From Bacteroidales bacterium (lineage in GTDB: Bacteria > Bacteroidota > Bacteroidia > Bacteroidales > UBA10428), in contig JAFGBD010000064.1 of assembly GCA_016933335.1 (NCBI GenBank), positions 1 to 62,505 on the forward strand: DNA of 62,505 bases. Direction: 5' to 3'. A program made the position numbers and the translations under genes. The notes below the pieces were generated by a model. The model saw only the letters and a program-made list of their open reading frames with translations. It ran no database searches and had not been told where the DNA came from. Positions within the stretch are counted from its first letter, which is position 1; every line of letters begins with the position of its first letter. Of this stretch, positions 33,814 to 43,852 are shown one piece after another.

Positions 33814-34131
33814 TTATAAAAGCGCCTCAAGCTTTTTAACAAAATTACTTTTAGGTACGGCACCAACTTGCTTATCAGCCACTTCCCCATTCTTAAAAAA
33901 CAATACTGTCGGAATATTCCTGATACCATATCTTGCTGATACTCCAGGATTATTGTCTACATCAACCTTACCGATAATAGCTCTGCCATTGAATTCCCCG
34001 GCTATTTCATTAAGGATTGGCCCGATAATACGACAAGGTCCGCACCACTCTGCCCAAAAATCTACAACTACAGGCTTATCAGCTTTTGCTATAATCTCCT
34101 CAAAATTTGCATCTGTTAATTCTATTGTCAT
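33814..34131 (-). CDS. trxA: Thioredoxin
   Basis: A 105-residue classical cytoplasmic thioredoxin with the redox motif WAEWCGPCR (WCGPC), the cis-Pro segment IRNIPTVLFF and the late glycine. It reduces protein disulfides with thioredoxin reductase. No signal peptide. It is encoded downstream of dnaE on the same strand with 81 bases between; a TAGATTTG box in that gap suggests its own promoter. Confidence 0.96.
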   Translation of the reverse strand: MTIELTDANFEEIIAKADKPVVVDFWAEWCGPCRIIGPILNEIAGEFNGRAIIGKVDVDNNPGVSARYGIRNIPTVLFFKNGEVADKQVGAVPKSNFVKKLEALL

Positions 34132-34171
34132 TATATAGGATTTAATGATATTGTTTTTGTTTGATAACTCT

Positions 34172-34179
34172 CAAATCTA
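34172..34179 (-). promoter_or_regulatory. Candidate -7 box of trxA
   Basis: TAGATTTG on the minus strand, about 40 bases upstream of the trxA start. No clear -33 element. Confidence 0.3.
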
Positions 34180-34212
34180 TGAAATTACTCTTTATCTATT
34201 CCAGACTATCCA

Positions 34213-37200
34213 CTAGGATACCTTAAACTCAAGCTCAGGAGTCCTCTGTAAAAAATCAACCAGCTGATTTGACAACTCTATGCGATAAGACCTGGAATAC
34301 ATTTCAACACTCATTTTATCCATTGGATCGATAACCATGAATTTCATGGTCACGTTGCCGGATTTGGCTGAGTTTTTCTTAAATTCTTCCAGTAGCTCAT
34401 CCGACAGGTTATCCAGTTGTACTTTAATTACCAGGTTTTTAATTAACTGCTCACGAACATTACTTAACAGCCAGATATTTTTTATCCTGAATTCAAGTTC
34501 GCCTCTTTTCCATGTACTTTCGGTAAAGACGCCTTTTATCATCAATGAATATCCTTCATAAAAATAATTCCTGAAGGTTTCATAATCTCTTCCAAACATT
34601 GGAATGGTATAAGAATCGGAATAATCCTCAATGGTCATGGTCCCATAAGGTTTCCCGTTCTTAGTTATTGCATTTTTTACAGAATTAACAATGCCGGCAA
34701 CAGTAATTTCTTTGTCTTTCAATTTTTCCGGATCACGAAACTCATTAAGCCGGGTATTACAATATGCTTCGATTTCCAGCCTGAAATTATCCAATGGATG
34801 GGCTGATAAATAAACCCCAATGAGTTCTTTCTCTTTGTTCAATCTTGCCAGTGAAGACCATTCTATTCCTTCCGGAACATGAGGTTTGGCAATTTCGATT
34901 GGTTCAATATCACCAAATAGAGTGGGAGATGTATTGCTTTCATTCTGAATTTTGTTTCCGTACCTGATCAATGATTCGATGAAAGATATATCGTTATCAG
35001 TATTGGCAAAAAACTGATGCCGGCTGATTTCATCAAAACTGTCAAATCCACCGGCCATTGCCAAAGCTTCAATGCACCTTTTGTTAACGATGGATAAATT
35101 TATCCTTTCAACAAAATCGTAAATGTTGATGAAGGGTCCTCCATTATTTCTTTCTTCAATGATATGTTCAACTGCCGATTCACCAACACCTTTAATGGCC
35201 GCCAATCCAAACCTGATATCTCCATTTTTATTTACTGTGAACCTTACATGACTTTCATTGATATCAGCAACCAGTACATTAAGTCCCATTCTTTTACATT
35301 CGTCCATAAAAAATGTGATCTTCTTGATATCATTGAGATTCCGGCTTAATACAGCAGCCATGAATTCAGCCGGGTAATGTGCCTTTAAAAAGGCCGTCTG
35401 ATAAGACACATAGGCATAACATGTGGAATGGGCTTTATTAAACGCATAGTGTGCAAAAGACTGCCAGTCTTTCCATATTTTCTGAGCTGTTGCTTTTTGA
35501 TAGCCATTCCTTGTGCAGCCTTCAATGAATTTCTCTTCCAGGTCATCCATCATGGCCTTTATCTTTTTCCCCATGGCTTTTCTTAATGCATCAGCCATTC
35601 CTTTGGTAAATCCTGCCAGCTTCTGGGAAAGCAACATGACCTGTTCCTGATAAACAGTTATCCCGTAAGTATCTTTAAGATACTCCTCCATCTCAGGAAG
35701 ATCATAGGTGATCTTTTCCCTGCCATGCTTACGGTTAATAAAACTTGGTATGTACTCCATAGGTCCCGGCCTGTAAAGGGCATTCATGGCAATTAAATCC
35801 TCAAATCTGTTAGGCTTGAGCATCCTGAGGTATTTTTTCATCCCTTCAGATTCAAACTGAAACAGACCGGTGGTATCACCCCTGCTGTAAAGCTCAAAGG
35901 TTTCTTGATCCTGGAGAGAAATTTCATCGATATTGACTTCAATCCCTTTTGACTTCCTGATGTTCTCAATCGTATCTTTGATAATTGACAATGTTTTCAA
36001 TCCCAGAAAGTCCATTTTAAGCATCCCTACCGATTCAATATGCTTACCATCATATTGGGTTACGTATAAATCAGTATCCTTATTGACACAAATGGGTATG
36101 TGCTCCTCGAGATCTTCTCTGCTTATGATGATCCCGCAGGCATGGACACCGGTCTGTCTGACTGAACCTTCGAGTACCTCTGCATACTTTAAGGTTTGAG
36201 AGATAAGTTCATTTGATGAATTCCGTTCGGAGATCAGTTCGGGTACTTCTTCATAGGCTTTTGAAAAAGTCGTTCCGGGTTTCTCCGGGATAAGCTTTGA
36301 AAGTCTGTCTGCCTCAGAAAGTTCCAGATTCTGCACCCGGGCAACATCTCTGATGGCCATTTTAGGCGCCATGGTGCCAAAAGTGATGATATGCGCCACT
36401 TTCTTCTTACCATATTTTTTTACACCCCATTGAAGAACTTTTTCTCTTCCGTCTTCGTCAAAATCAATATCTATATCAGGCATCGAAACACGGTCAGGAT
36501 TTAAAAACCGTTCAAAGAGCAAATCGTATTTGATTGGATCGATATCTGTTATCCGGAGACAATAAGCAACCACTGATCCGGCAGCTGATCCGCGACCCGG
36601 GCCAACCGACACCCCCATTTCACGCGCCGCTTTGATAAAATCCCATACAATCAGGAAATAACCCGGATAACCCATTTTTCGGATTGTTTCCAATTCAAAA
36701 TCAATCCTTTCTGTTAATTTATCTGTCAGTTCAGAATATCTGAACCTGGCCCCTTCATATGTCAGATGTCTTAAATAATCGTCAGCATCCTTGAATCCTT
36801 CCGGTATTTCAAAATCAGGCATAATCGGCGGTCCGTTAAGCTCATAAATTTCAACTTTATCAACAATTTCGTTTGTATTTGCAACAGCCTGTGGAATATC
36901 AGAAAAGAGCTTTTTCATTTCAGCCTGTGATTTGAACCATTCCTGACGGGTATATCGCATTCTGTTCATGTCATCAACGTCCTTGCCTGTATTAATACAT
37001 AGCAGACGGTCGTGTGCGGGAGCATCTTCCTCACTGATGAAATGTACATCATTTGTGGCGATTACCTTTGTCCCTGTCTCATTTGACAGTTTTAACAACT
37101 GCTCATTCACAAATACCTGATCATGATATACTTCCTTATCAATCTGAGGATCACCTGAGGGGTGTCTCATGACTTCAAGATAGAAATCATCTCCAAAAAT

Positions 37201-38439
37201 TTCTTTGTATTCGATAACAACCTTCCTGGCTGCTTCATAACTTTCATGCCTGATGACCCAGGGAATTTCCCCATTCAGGCATGATGAACTTGCTATCAGT
37301 CCTTTATTATATTTTCTGAGTAAATTCTTATCAATTCTTGGTTTATAGTAAAAACCATCGGTCCAACCCATCGAGACAAGTCTGATAAGATTATGATATC
37401 CTTCCAGATTTTTTGCCAGCAGAATAAGGTGAAATCCACCTCCGTCTGTTTTATCTGATTTATCATACATGGTTCGTCTGGCAACATATACTTCGCAACC
37501 TAATATGGGCTTAATCTCCTTTTTAACTGCCTCGTTATGAAATTCTTTTATACCAAACATATTGCCATGATCAGTAATGGCCAGAGCTACCATTTTATCT
37601 TCCTTTGCTTTGGCTATCAATCGTTTAATATCTGCAGCACCATCCAGAATTGAATACTGGGTATGAACATGCAGGTGGGTAAACGGATATTTGCTGTTCA
37701 GATTTGTTTTGTCACTGATACCTTTATCCTGATAGTATGTCTTTTTGACAGATTTTTTCTCACTGATTACCTCTTCTTTTTCAGTTTCAATTAACTGAAT
37801 CGTATCCTGATTGGCCTGGTGGAAAGCTTTAAGTTCAGATTCTGAGATATCAAGTGATTGAACATCATAAATTCCTTTTCTGATTAGCTCAAGAAAACAC
37901 CTTGCTGTGGCAGCGACATCTGCAGAAGCACTATGTGCCTCTTCAAAATCTTCATTAAACAGCTTTTTGTAAAGCTCAGTCAGTGTTGGCCATTTATATT
38001 TTCCTCCTTTTCCTCCGGGGATGGCGCAAAAGTCAGTAGTTGTTTCCTTTGTACAAATATGTCTGAGCCGTAGAATTTTGTTTTCCATACCTGTTCTGTA
38101 ATATTCCGCACCAACGATTTTAAGGTCGAAATCGATGTTATGCCCTATAACAACAGACGATTTACCAAGAGCCTCATTGAATTTCCCGAGAACAAATTTC
38201 AAATCATACCCTTCAGCCAAAGCCCTGTCGGTTGAAATTCCGTGCACCTTTTCAGCACTGAACGGGATGGTATATTCTTCAGGTTTTATGATATAATCCT
38301 CTGCATTCAGAAGCTTCCCTTTGATATCATGTACTTCCCATGCAAGCTGCACCATCCTGGGCCAGTTATCCGAATCTGAAACAGGAGCATCATAATCTTG
38401 TGGCAGCCCTGTGGTCTCGGTATCAAAAATAACAAACAT
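34213..38439 (-). CDS. dnaE: DNA polymerase III alpha subunit with fused N-terminal proofreading exonuclease
   Basis: A 1408-residue replicative polymerase. Residues 1-190 form a DnaQ-like DEDDh exonuclease with all catalytic residues: D6 and E8 in FDTETTG, D103 in GHNIDFD, H169 and D174 in HSASAD. After a linker (190-250) the PHP domain starts with THLHVHTQYS (about 254). The C-family polymerase core carries PDIDIDFDEDG (about 653-663), and the C-terminus includes the helix-hairpin-helix and OB regions. Ordinary DnaE is about 1150 residues; the extra length is the exonuclease. This puts proofreading in the same chain, as in PolC but with a different domain order. Confidence 0.93.
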   Translation of the reverse strand: MFVIFDTETTGLPQDYDAPVSDSDNWPRMVQLAWEVHDIKGKLLNAEDYIIKPEEYTIPFSAEKVHGISTDRALAEGYDLKFVLGKFNEALGKSSVVIGHNIDFDLKIVGAEYYRTGMENKILRLRHICTKETTTDFCAIPGGKGGKYKWPTLTELYKKLFNEDFEEAHSASADVAATARCFLELIRKGIYDVQSLDISESELKAFHQANQDTIQLIETEKEEVISEKKSVKKTYYQDKGISDKTNLNSKYPFTHLHVHTQYSILDGAADIKRLIAKAKEDKMVALAITDHGNMFGIKEFHNEAVKKEIKPILGCEVYVARRTMYDKSDKTDGGGFHLILLAKNLEGYHNLIRLVSMGWTDGFYYKPRIDKNLLRKYNKGLIASSSCLNGEIPWVIRHESYEAARKVVIEYKEIFGDDFYLEVMRHPSGDPQIDKEVYHDQVFVNEQLLKLSNETGTKVIATNDVHFISEEDAPAHDRLLCINTGKDVDDMNRMRYTRQEWFKSQAEMKKLFSDIPQAVANTNEIVDKVEIYELNGPPIMPDFEIPEGFKDADDYLRHLTYEGARFRYSELTDKLTERIDFELETIRKMGYPGYFLIVWDFIKAAREMGVSVGPGRGSAAGSVVAYCLRITDIDPIKYDLLFERFLNPDRVSMPDIDIDFDEDGREKVLQWGVKKYGKKKVAHIITFGTMAPKMAIRDVARVQNLELSEADRLSKLIPEKPGTTFSKAYEEVPELISERNSSNELISQTLKYAEVLEGSVRQTGVHACGIIISREDLEEHIPICVNKDTDLYVTQYDGKHIESVGMLKMDFLGLKTLSIIKDTIENIRKSKGIEVNIDEISLQDQETFELYSRGDTTGLFQFESEGMKKYLRMLKPNRFEDLIAMNALYRPGPMEYIPSFINRKHGREKITYDLPEMEEYLKDTYGITVYQEQVMLLSQKLAGFTKGMADALRKAMGKKIKAMMDDLEEKFIEGCTRNGYQKATAQKIWKDWQSFAHYAFNKAHSTCYAYVSYQTAFLKAHYPAEFMAAVLSRNLNDIKKITFFMDECKRMGLNVLVADINESHVRFTVNKNGDIRFGLAAIKGVGESAVEHIIEERNNGGPFINIYDFVERINLSIVNKRCIEALAMAGGFDSFDEISRHQFFANTDNDISFIESLIRYGNKIQNESNTSPTLFGDIEPIEIAKPHVPEGIEWSSLARLNKEKELIGVYLSAHPLDNFRLEIEAYCNTRLNEFRDPEKLKDKEITVAGIVNSVKNAITKNGKPYGTMTIEDYSDSYTIPMFGRDYETFRNYFYEGYSLMIKGVFTESTWKRGELEFRIKNIWLLSNVREQLIKNLVIKVQLDNLSDELLEEFKKNSAKSGNVTMKFMVIDPMDKMSVEMYSRSYRIELSNQLVDFLQRTPELEFKVS

Positions 38440-38640
38440 ATATCCTTACCGGGTTCTAAAGTATTTGAATTACAATGTGTTATTGTCACAGATAGTCCAT
38501 TGTAAAAATACTTCAATTAAGATGATTAAAACAGGATTGTTAATAAAAAATGAAATATCGGATTTCAATTCTTACCTTTCTGAAATATTCCATAATGTGT
38601 TCTGACTGACAGTCTGTATCAGTTACACTATCATGCTGTC

Positions 38641-39201
38641 TTAAAGATTTGTGGCTTTGCTTTTCAATAAGAATCCTTCAATATTCTGAATAAACATTTT
38701 TTTTGTCTCTTCAGGTGTTCCGGCTATGCCTGAGGTCATACTGGGATTGCCTTCTTTAGGGCAATACAAAAATGCAGGAATACCTTGAATTCCGAATACA
38801 GCTGCCAGTTCCTGTTCAGACTGGACATCAATTTTGTAAACATGTATCTTCCCTGAATATTCTCTTGCAAGTTCCTCAAGGATCGGCGATGTAATTCTGC
38901 ATGGAGCACACCAGTCCGCATAAAAATCGATTAAACACGGAAGTTCTCCTTTATAAATCCATGCAGAAGGATTTTTTTCATAATCCATTACCTTTTCAAG
39001 AAAATCCGCTTTAGTCAGGTGAATGGGTTTATCACTGTATGTGCTTTTTGTTTTATTCTCTGAAACAAATTTAGTTTCATCTGCCATAAGCCCTGATGCA
39101 GAAACCTCATCTTTTTTACTTGTCTGATCGTCAACATTCTGGCTTTTACAGCTGATAACCAATGCAGCTGATAAAAATATAATTCCCAGTGATTTTTTCA
39201 T
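38641..39201 (-). CDS. Thioredoxin-like lipoprotein
   Basis: A 186-residue protein with a lipobox (ALVISC, Cys18) and a thioredoxin domain from about residue 60. The active site is WCAPC (YADWCAPCR) and the cis-Pro segment is IQGIPAF. Being lipid-anchored, it would work in the periplasm, reducing or exchanging disulfides. It lies 201 bases upstream of dnaE on the same strand; I see no gene in that gap. Confidence 0.85.
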   Translation of the reverse strand: MKKSLGIIFLSAALVISCKSQNVDDQTSKKDEVSASGLMADETKFVSENKTKSTYSDKPIHLTKADFLEKVMDYEKNPSAWIYKGELPCLIDFYADWCAPCRITSPILEELAREYSGKIHVYKIDVQSEQELAAVFGIQGIPAFLYCPKEGNPSMTSGIAGTPEETKKMFIQNIEGFLLKSKATNL

Positions 39202-39441
39202 ACTTCAATTATTGTTATTAAAAATTACTTATTATAATTCCCGCAAGAAATGACAAGTTATGAGATTGCTTTGCCAGGTTATGAATCCGGGCAATATTAT
39301 GAACATAAATGTCATCTTTCTTATTTCTTTATATTTATATATATTAATATCTATATATTATCATAAATCATGCCAGTAAAAAAATCATCTTCAATTGTCA
39401 TGTAAGTATGTAAATCTGTCATTCAAATTTACAACAGTTAA

Positions 39442-40089
39442 TTATCTTATTGGTTCAGGCAGCATCTTAAGTTTATAATGTGTATGATGCTCTGTAAAGA
39501 TGATATCCACTATTCCTATTACAATCAATTTCACGAGGATTCTCTCAACAATGAATTTCTTTATTCCGGTAATTCCCGATAATTCTTTGGATGTCAGAAC
39601 CTCATTTTCCTTCAGAATCTTTAACAGTTGTTTCTCCCTGTTACCGTACCTGATATAGACACCTCTTGTCTTGTTTTTTAATTTCCAGACATTCAGCATG
39701 ACAGCATTTGCCAGTATGTTCTGATCATTCACCCTGATGTATGCCATCCACCTCCCGTTTTCTGCTTTTGCATAAAGAGGTTTTTTCCTTGCCTGGGGAA
39801 TTGTAACTTCAAGCACCCATTTACCGTCAATATTCCATTTTTCCGTCTGATATTTGATTGCAGGTTTACAAAAAATATGTGCAGCTGATTCTACCATATA
39901 ATCTTCCTCCTCAGTTCTGATTCCTGAAATGACACCATTATCCTTTACACCAACCAGCAGTTTTCCTCCATCCGTATTGGCGAATGCAGAAAATGTCCGG
40001 GCAATTTTTTTTGCATCAGATATTTCGAATTTAAAGTCCAGTTGCTGATTTTCTCCCTGTTCTATAAGATTTCTAATATAGTGCACCAC
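39442..40089 (-). CDS. AlbA_2 (Schlafen-type) domain protein with C-terminal winged helix
   Basis: A 215-residue protein. The N-terminal ~120 residues match the AlbA_2 domain: FKFEISD, FANTDGGKLLVGVKDNG. The C-terminal part (about 145-205) looks like a winged helix-turn-helix (LKENEVLTSKELSGITG). Such proteins are usually called putative transcriptional regulators; ligand and targets are unknown. The 240 bases between it and the lipoprotein downstream are very AT-rich and hold no gene that I can see. Confidence 0.75.
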   Translation of the reverse strand: MVHYIRNLIEQGENQQLDFKFEISDAKKIARTFSAFANTDGGKLLVGVKDNGVISGIRTEEEDYMVESAAHIFCKPAIKYQTEKWNIDGKWVLEVTIPQARKKPLYAKAENGRWMAYIRVNDQNILANAVMLNVWKLKNKTRGVYIRYGNREKQLLKILKENEVLTSKELSGITGIKKFIVERILVKLIVIGIVDIIFTEHHTHYKLKMLPEPIR

Positions 40090-40227
40090 GCTATATTTTA
40101 TTTACTGAGGTTTTTCTGATGCCAGATAATTGATATGTAAATTTAATTCCGTTTACTTATAAATAAAATTTAAATTCATTCAGGCAGAATTTAATTTATT
40201 TTGATATTTTTGCCACGGAATCCGGAA

Positions 40228-40301
40228 GGGGAATTAGCTCAGTTGGCTAGAGCGCCACGCTGGCAGCGTGGAGGTCAGGGGTTCGACTCCCCTATTCTCC
40301 A
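40228..40301 (+). tRNA. tRNA-Ala (anticodon GGC)
   Basis: The cloverleaf can be folded by hand: acceptor GGGGAAT/ATTCTCC, D arm GCTC/GAGC, anticodon stem CCACG/CGTGG with loop CTGGCAG (anticodon GGC), T arm AGGGG/CCCCT with loop TTCGACT, and discriminator A. The 3' CCA is not encoded. It reads GCC and GCU alanine codons. Confidence 0.95.
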
Positions 40302-40540
40302 CTTCTTTTCTGATAACAGGATACCGGCTTAATCAGGCTGCATTGCAGAAAAGTCTTATTCCATATCTTCACCTGTCCTTCACCTAAATGATAATACAGG
40401 TTTTTTTGATTTCTCTGCAACGGATTGCTGTTTTCTTAAATATTTTGATTTTTCTGGTATGATATTTGATGTCAGACTATTACAGTAGCATATGTTTTTC
40501 CGTATGAGTTAAGTCCCGGAAAAAGATAAAATGTTACCAA

Positions 40541-40548
40541 TAATTTTG
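40541..40548 (+). promoter_or_regulatory. Candidate -7 box of the tonB gene
   Basis: TAATTTTG fits TAnnTTTG. Transcription would begin close to 40555, giving about 40 bases of leader if translation starts at 40596. Otherwise the stretch between the tRNA and tonB holds nothing that I can recognise. Confidence 0.35.
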
Positions 40549-40595
40549 GCAAAACTACATAAATGGTTAATTTTGAATTCTTAAAAAATAATAAA

Positions 40596-41270
40596 ATGGA
40601 AGCAAAGAAAACCAGGAAAGCCGACCTTGAAAATAAGAGGATACTTTTTCTTGAAGTTGGATTTGTACTAGTATTGGGTATCGTACTTGCTGCTTTTGAG
40701 TGGAGCTCCAGACCAAAAGAAAATAAAATGTTTAACCAGTCTCTTGAAGATGTGGGAGATGAAGAGATCATTCCTATCACCCGGCAGCAGGAACAACCTC
40801 CTCCACCGCCTCCAGCACCCCCTCAGGTTTTCGAACTGAATATCGTTGACGATGATGTGGAAATTGAAGATCAGCTTGAACTGGATGACATGGAGGCTGA
40901 TGATAACCTTGCCATGGAGTTTGTTCCTGTTGAAGAGGAAGCAGATGAAGAAGTGGCCTTCATCATTGTCGAGGATATGCCTAAATTTCAGGGTGGAGAC
41001 CAGAATACCTTTCGCTCCTGGATTCAATCCAATCTTAAATATCCTGAAATAGCTGCAGAAAATGGCATTAGCGGAAGAGTTTTTGTAAATTTTGTAGTCA
41101 ACAAAAATGGTGACGTGGTTGATGCAAAGGTTGTTCGTGGTGTTGATCCCTCACTGGACCAGGAAGCATTAAGGGTTGTCAGATCATCCCCGAAATGGAC
41201 CCCCGGAAAACAACGCGGAAAACCGGTTAAAGTACAGTTTACCTTCCCGATAGTATTTGTTTTACAATAA
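40596..41270 (+). CDS. tonB: TonB-family energy transducer
   Basis: A protein of 224 residues from the ATG at 40596. A short cytoplasmic N-terminus with KADLENKR, the common Bacteroidota TonB opening, is followed by one membrane helix (about 15-33), a Pro-rich and acidic periplasmic linker (EQPPPPPPAPPQ), and the TonB C-terminal domain (about 140-224) with YPEIAAENGISGRVFVNFVV. It couples the proton-motive force to outer-membrane TonB-dependent transporters. An upstream ATG at 40563 adds 11 residues but would leave almost no leader after the candidate promoter. No exbB/exbD genes nearby. Confidence 0.9.
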   Translation: MEAKKTRKADLENKRILFLEVGFVLVLGIVLAAFEWSSRPKENKMFNQSLEDVGDEEIIPITRQQEQPPPPPPAPPQVFELNIVDDDVEIEDQLELDDMEADDNLAMEFVPVEEEADEEVAFIIVEDMPKFQGGDQNTFRSWIQSNLKYPEIAAENGISGRVFVNFVVNKNGDVVDAKVVRGVDPSLDQEALRVVRSSPKWTPGKQRGKPVKVQFTFPIVFVLQ

Positions 41271-41287
41271 GATATATTGATTTAATT

Positions 41288-41318
41288 AAACCCTGTCCTC
41301 ACCGGTCAGGGTTTTTTT
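41288..41318 (+). terminator. Rho-independent terminator after tonB
   Basis: AAACCCTG and CAGGGTTT pair across an 11-base loop and run into a T-tract. Confidence 0.85.
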
Positions 41319-41400
41319 ATTTCTGTTAAAATAATCCTGTGGAAATTGTGGTATATTTTGTTAATTTTATTATCTGCAAATATTTAAACATCATTGAGTC

Positions 41401-42573
41401 ATGAAAAGAATCCATATATGTCTTCTTATCACGGCAGTTCTTTTTTCCTGTACATCTCCTGAGAAATTATTGCGGAGGGGTGATTACGACGGTTTAATAA
41501 ATAAATCAATTAAGAAAATCATCAAAAATCCGAGGAGGCAGGAAGATGTTGAACTGCTGGACAAAGCTTATAAGCTTGCAAATGAAAGAGATCTGGATCG
41601 TATCAGGTATCTTAAACTTGAAGGAAATCCCGATTCATGGGATGAAGTACTTATGCATTATTCCAGGCTTAAAGACAGGCAAACCAGGGTAAGGAGAGTA
41701 CTTCCCCTGAATCTTCATGGCAGGACAATTAACTATGAATTCATCGATTATGATGCCCAGATGGTTGAAGCCAAGAGAAATGCCGCAGAATATTTCTACA
41801 AACATGGTAAGGCACTGATGGAAAACAAAACCAAGGAATCATACAGACAGGCGTTTGTTGAGCTGAGTAAAGCCAGAGGATATTCGGGAGGAGCATTTCC
41901 GGATCTCGACCAGATGATTGATGAGGCAAAATATCTGGGAATGAACCGCATACTGGTTTCCGTAATCAACAGCACAAATCTGAGGTTGCCTGAAGATTTT
42001 ATGGAGAATCTGCTTGCGATTAACACATATGGTCTGAACACCGAATGGGTTGAATATCATTTTAAGCCACTGGATCAGGAAACTGCTTTCGACTATTACA
42101 TTGATGTAAACCTTCAGTTCATTGTTGTGTCTCCGGAAAGGATTAATGAAAATGACAGGCTTGTTAAAAAGAAAGTACAGGATGGTTTCGAATATGTCTT
42201 GGACGACAGGGGTAATGTCATGAAGGATACGGCGGGTAACGACATTAAAGTGCCAAGATATAAAGAACTTACATGTACCGTCATTGAAAAGGTAAAGCAT
42301 AAAACGGTAACTCTTAAAGGAGAAATTGAGGTCATTTCCGACAATCCTAAGCGCCTGATCAGTAAAGATCCTATTTCAGCCACCACAGAGTTTCATCACA
42401 AATCGGCCCGTGCTGTTGGCGATATTGAAGCCCTTGATGAAGAAACCAAAAAAGCTGTTGGTGTAAAAGAAATCCCATTCCCCGATGATATTACCATGAT
42501 ATATGATACAAGCGAGGCTTTAAAGCAGGCCATTACCGATGTCATAAGAAGCAAACGACGATACATCCAGTAA
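41401..42573 (+). CDS. Conserved lipoprotein of unknown function
   Basis: A 390-residue protein with a lipobox (AVLFSC, Cys17), then CTSPEKLLRRGDYD, the kind of opening seen in Bacteroidota envelope lipoproteins with helical repeats. The N-terminal third is helical and basic, the rest mixed. No enzyme motif. It is monocistronic by appearance: a terminator lies upstream, and about 90 bases and a new frame separate it from hflX. Confidence 0.7.
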   Translation: MKRIHICLLITAVLFSCTSPEKLLRRGDYDGLINKSIKKIIKNPRRQEDVELLDKAYKLANERDLDRIRYLKLEGNPDSWDEVLMHYSRLKDRQTRVRRVLPLNLHGRTINYEFIDYDAQMVEAKRNAAEYFYKHGKALMENKTKESYRQAFVELSKARGYSGGAFPDLDQMIDEAKYLGMNRILVSVINSTNLRLPEDFMENLLAINTYGLNTEWVEYHFKPLDQETAFDYYIDVNLQFIVVSPERINENDRLVKKKVQDGFEYVLDDRGNVMKDTAGNDIKVPRYKELTCTVIEKVKHKTVTLKGEIEVISDNPKRLISKDPISATTEFHHKSARAVGDIEALDEETKKAVGVKEIPFPDDITMIYDTSEALKQAITDVIRSKRRYIQ

Positions 42574-42661
42574 CCTGTTAATACCCAATGCCTGAAATCC
42601 CTAATACCTGATCCTGCAACGCCTTAAGCTTTGCATGTATAATTACCCGGAGTGTCAGTCA

Positions 42662-43852
42662 ATGAAAAGTTATATTACAAAATCATTGAAGGAATATGCC
42701 ATACTTATCGGAATAGTTCATTATGGACAAGACGAAAAGGAAGTATCTGAGTACCTGGATGAACTTGCTTTTCTTACCGAGACTGCAGGCGGCATACCTG
42801 TGAAAAGATATACACAAAAAAACAATGTCCTGAATCCCAGGACATTCATCGGATCAGGAAAACTTGAGGAAATCAAAACTTTCGTAGAAGCAAATGAAAT
42901 CGATCTGGCCATTTTTGATGATGAGCTTTCTCCCAGCCAACTCCGCAACCTGGAAAGAGAGCTGAAAATACGCGTGCTTGACCGAACCAATCTTATCCTT
43001 GATATTTTTGCCCGGCGGGCCAAAACCGCCCACGCCAAAACACAGGTGGAACTGGCTCAATATCAATACTTATTACCAAGGTTAACGAGAATGTGGACTC
43101 ACCTGGAAAGGCAAAGAGGCGGCATTGGTTTACGCGGTCCCGGTGAAACTGAAATAGAGACAGACCGCCGGATCATAAGGAATAAAATTGCCAGACTTAA
43201 GACTCAACTAAGCAAAATTGACAGGCAAATGATAACCCAGAGAAAAAACCGTGGAAAACTGGTCAGGGTTTCTCTTGTGGGTTATACCAATGTTGGTAAA
43301 TCAACACTGATGAATATTTTAAGTAAATCAGATTTATTTGCAGAAAACAAACTTTTTGCCACAGTTGATACAACCGTTAGAAAAGTCATTATTCGTAATC
43401 TGCCATTCCTGATTTCCGATACTGTCGGATTTATCAGAAAACTCCCTCATGACCTGGTGGAATCTTTTAAATCAACTCTGGATGAGGTACGCGAAGCAGA
43501 TATTATATTGCATGTTGTTGATATATCACATCCGGGCTTTGAAGATCAGATTCTGGTTGTAAATCAGACCTTGCATGAAATCGATGTTGTCAATAAGCCT
43601 GTCATCATCATTTTTAATAAAATAGACGCATATACTTATGTGAAAAAAGAAAATGATGACTTAACCCCGAAGACCATGGAAAACTTTACCCTTGAAGAAA
43701 TGAAAAATACATGGATAGCCAGGCATAACGATCCATGTATTTTTGTTTCTGCCCTGAAAAAAATAAATATTGAAGAGTTGAAAGAATTACTATATAAAAA
43801 GGTCAGAGATATACATGTCACACGATATCCCTATGATGATTTCTTATACTAA
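42662..43852 (+). CDS. hflX: GTPase HflX
   Basis: A ribosome-associated GTPase of about 396 residues. The N-terminal HflX domain has [10 protein letters not shown] and the linker [12 protein letters not shown]. The GTPase domain shows G1 [10 protein letters not shown]3 DTVGFI and G4 NKID. HflX splits stalled or hibernating ribosomes under stress. ATG 42635 is in frame and would add nine residues; I prefer 42662. The stop overlaps the asd stop on the other strand by 4 bases. Confidence 0.95.
   Translation: MKSYITKSLKEYAILIGIVHYGQDEKEVSEYLDELAFLTETAGGIPVKRYTQKNNVLNPRTFIGSGKLEEIKTFVEANEIDLAIFDDELSPSQLRNLERELKIRVLDRTNLILDIFARRAKTAHAKTQVELAQYQYLLPRLTRMWTHLERQRGGIGLRGPGETEIETDRRIIRNKIARLKTQLSKIDRQMITQRKNRGKLVRVSLVGYTNVGKSTLMNILSKSDLFAENKLFATVDTTVRKVIIRNLPFLISDTVGFIRKLPHDLVESFKSTLDEVREADIILHVVDISHPGFEDQILVVNQTLHEIDVVNKPVIIIFNKIDAYTYVKKENDDLTPKTMENFTLEEMKNTWIARHNDPCIFVSALKKINIEELKELLYKKVRDIHVTRYPYDDFLY

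Noticed and set aside
39202..39441. Very AT-rich gap with TATATA runs as a possible replication or attachment element
   Set aside because: No iterons, DnaA-box clusters or flanking direct repeats could be seen.
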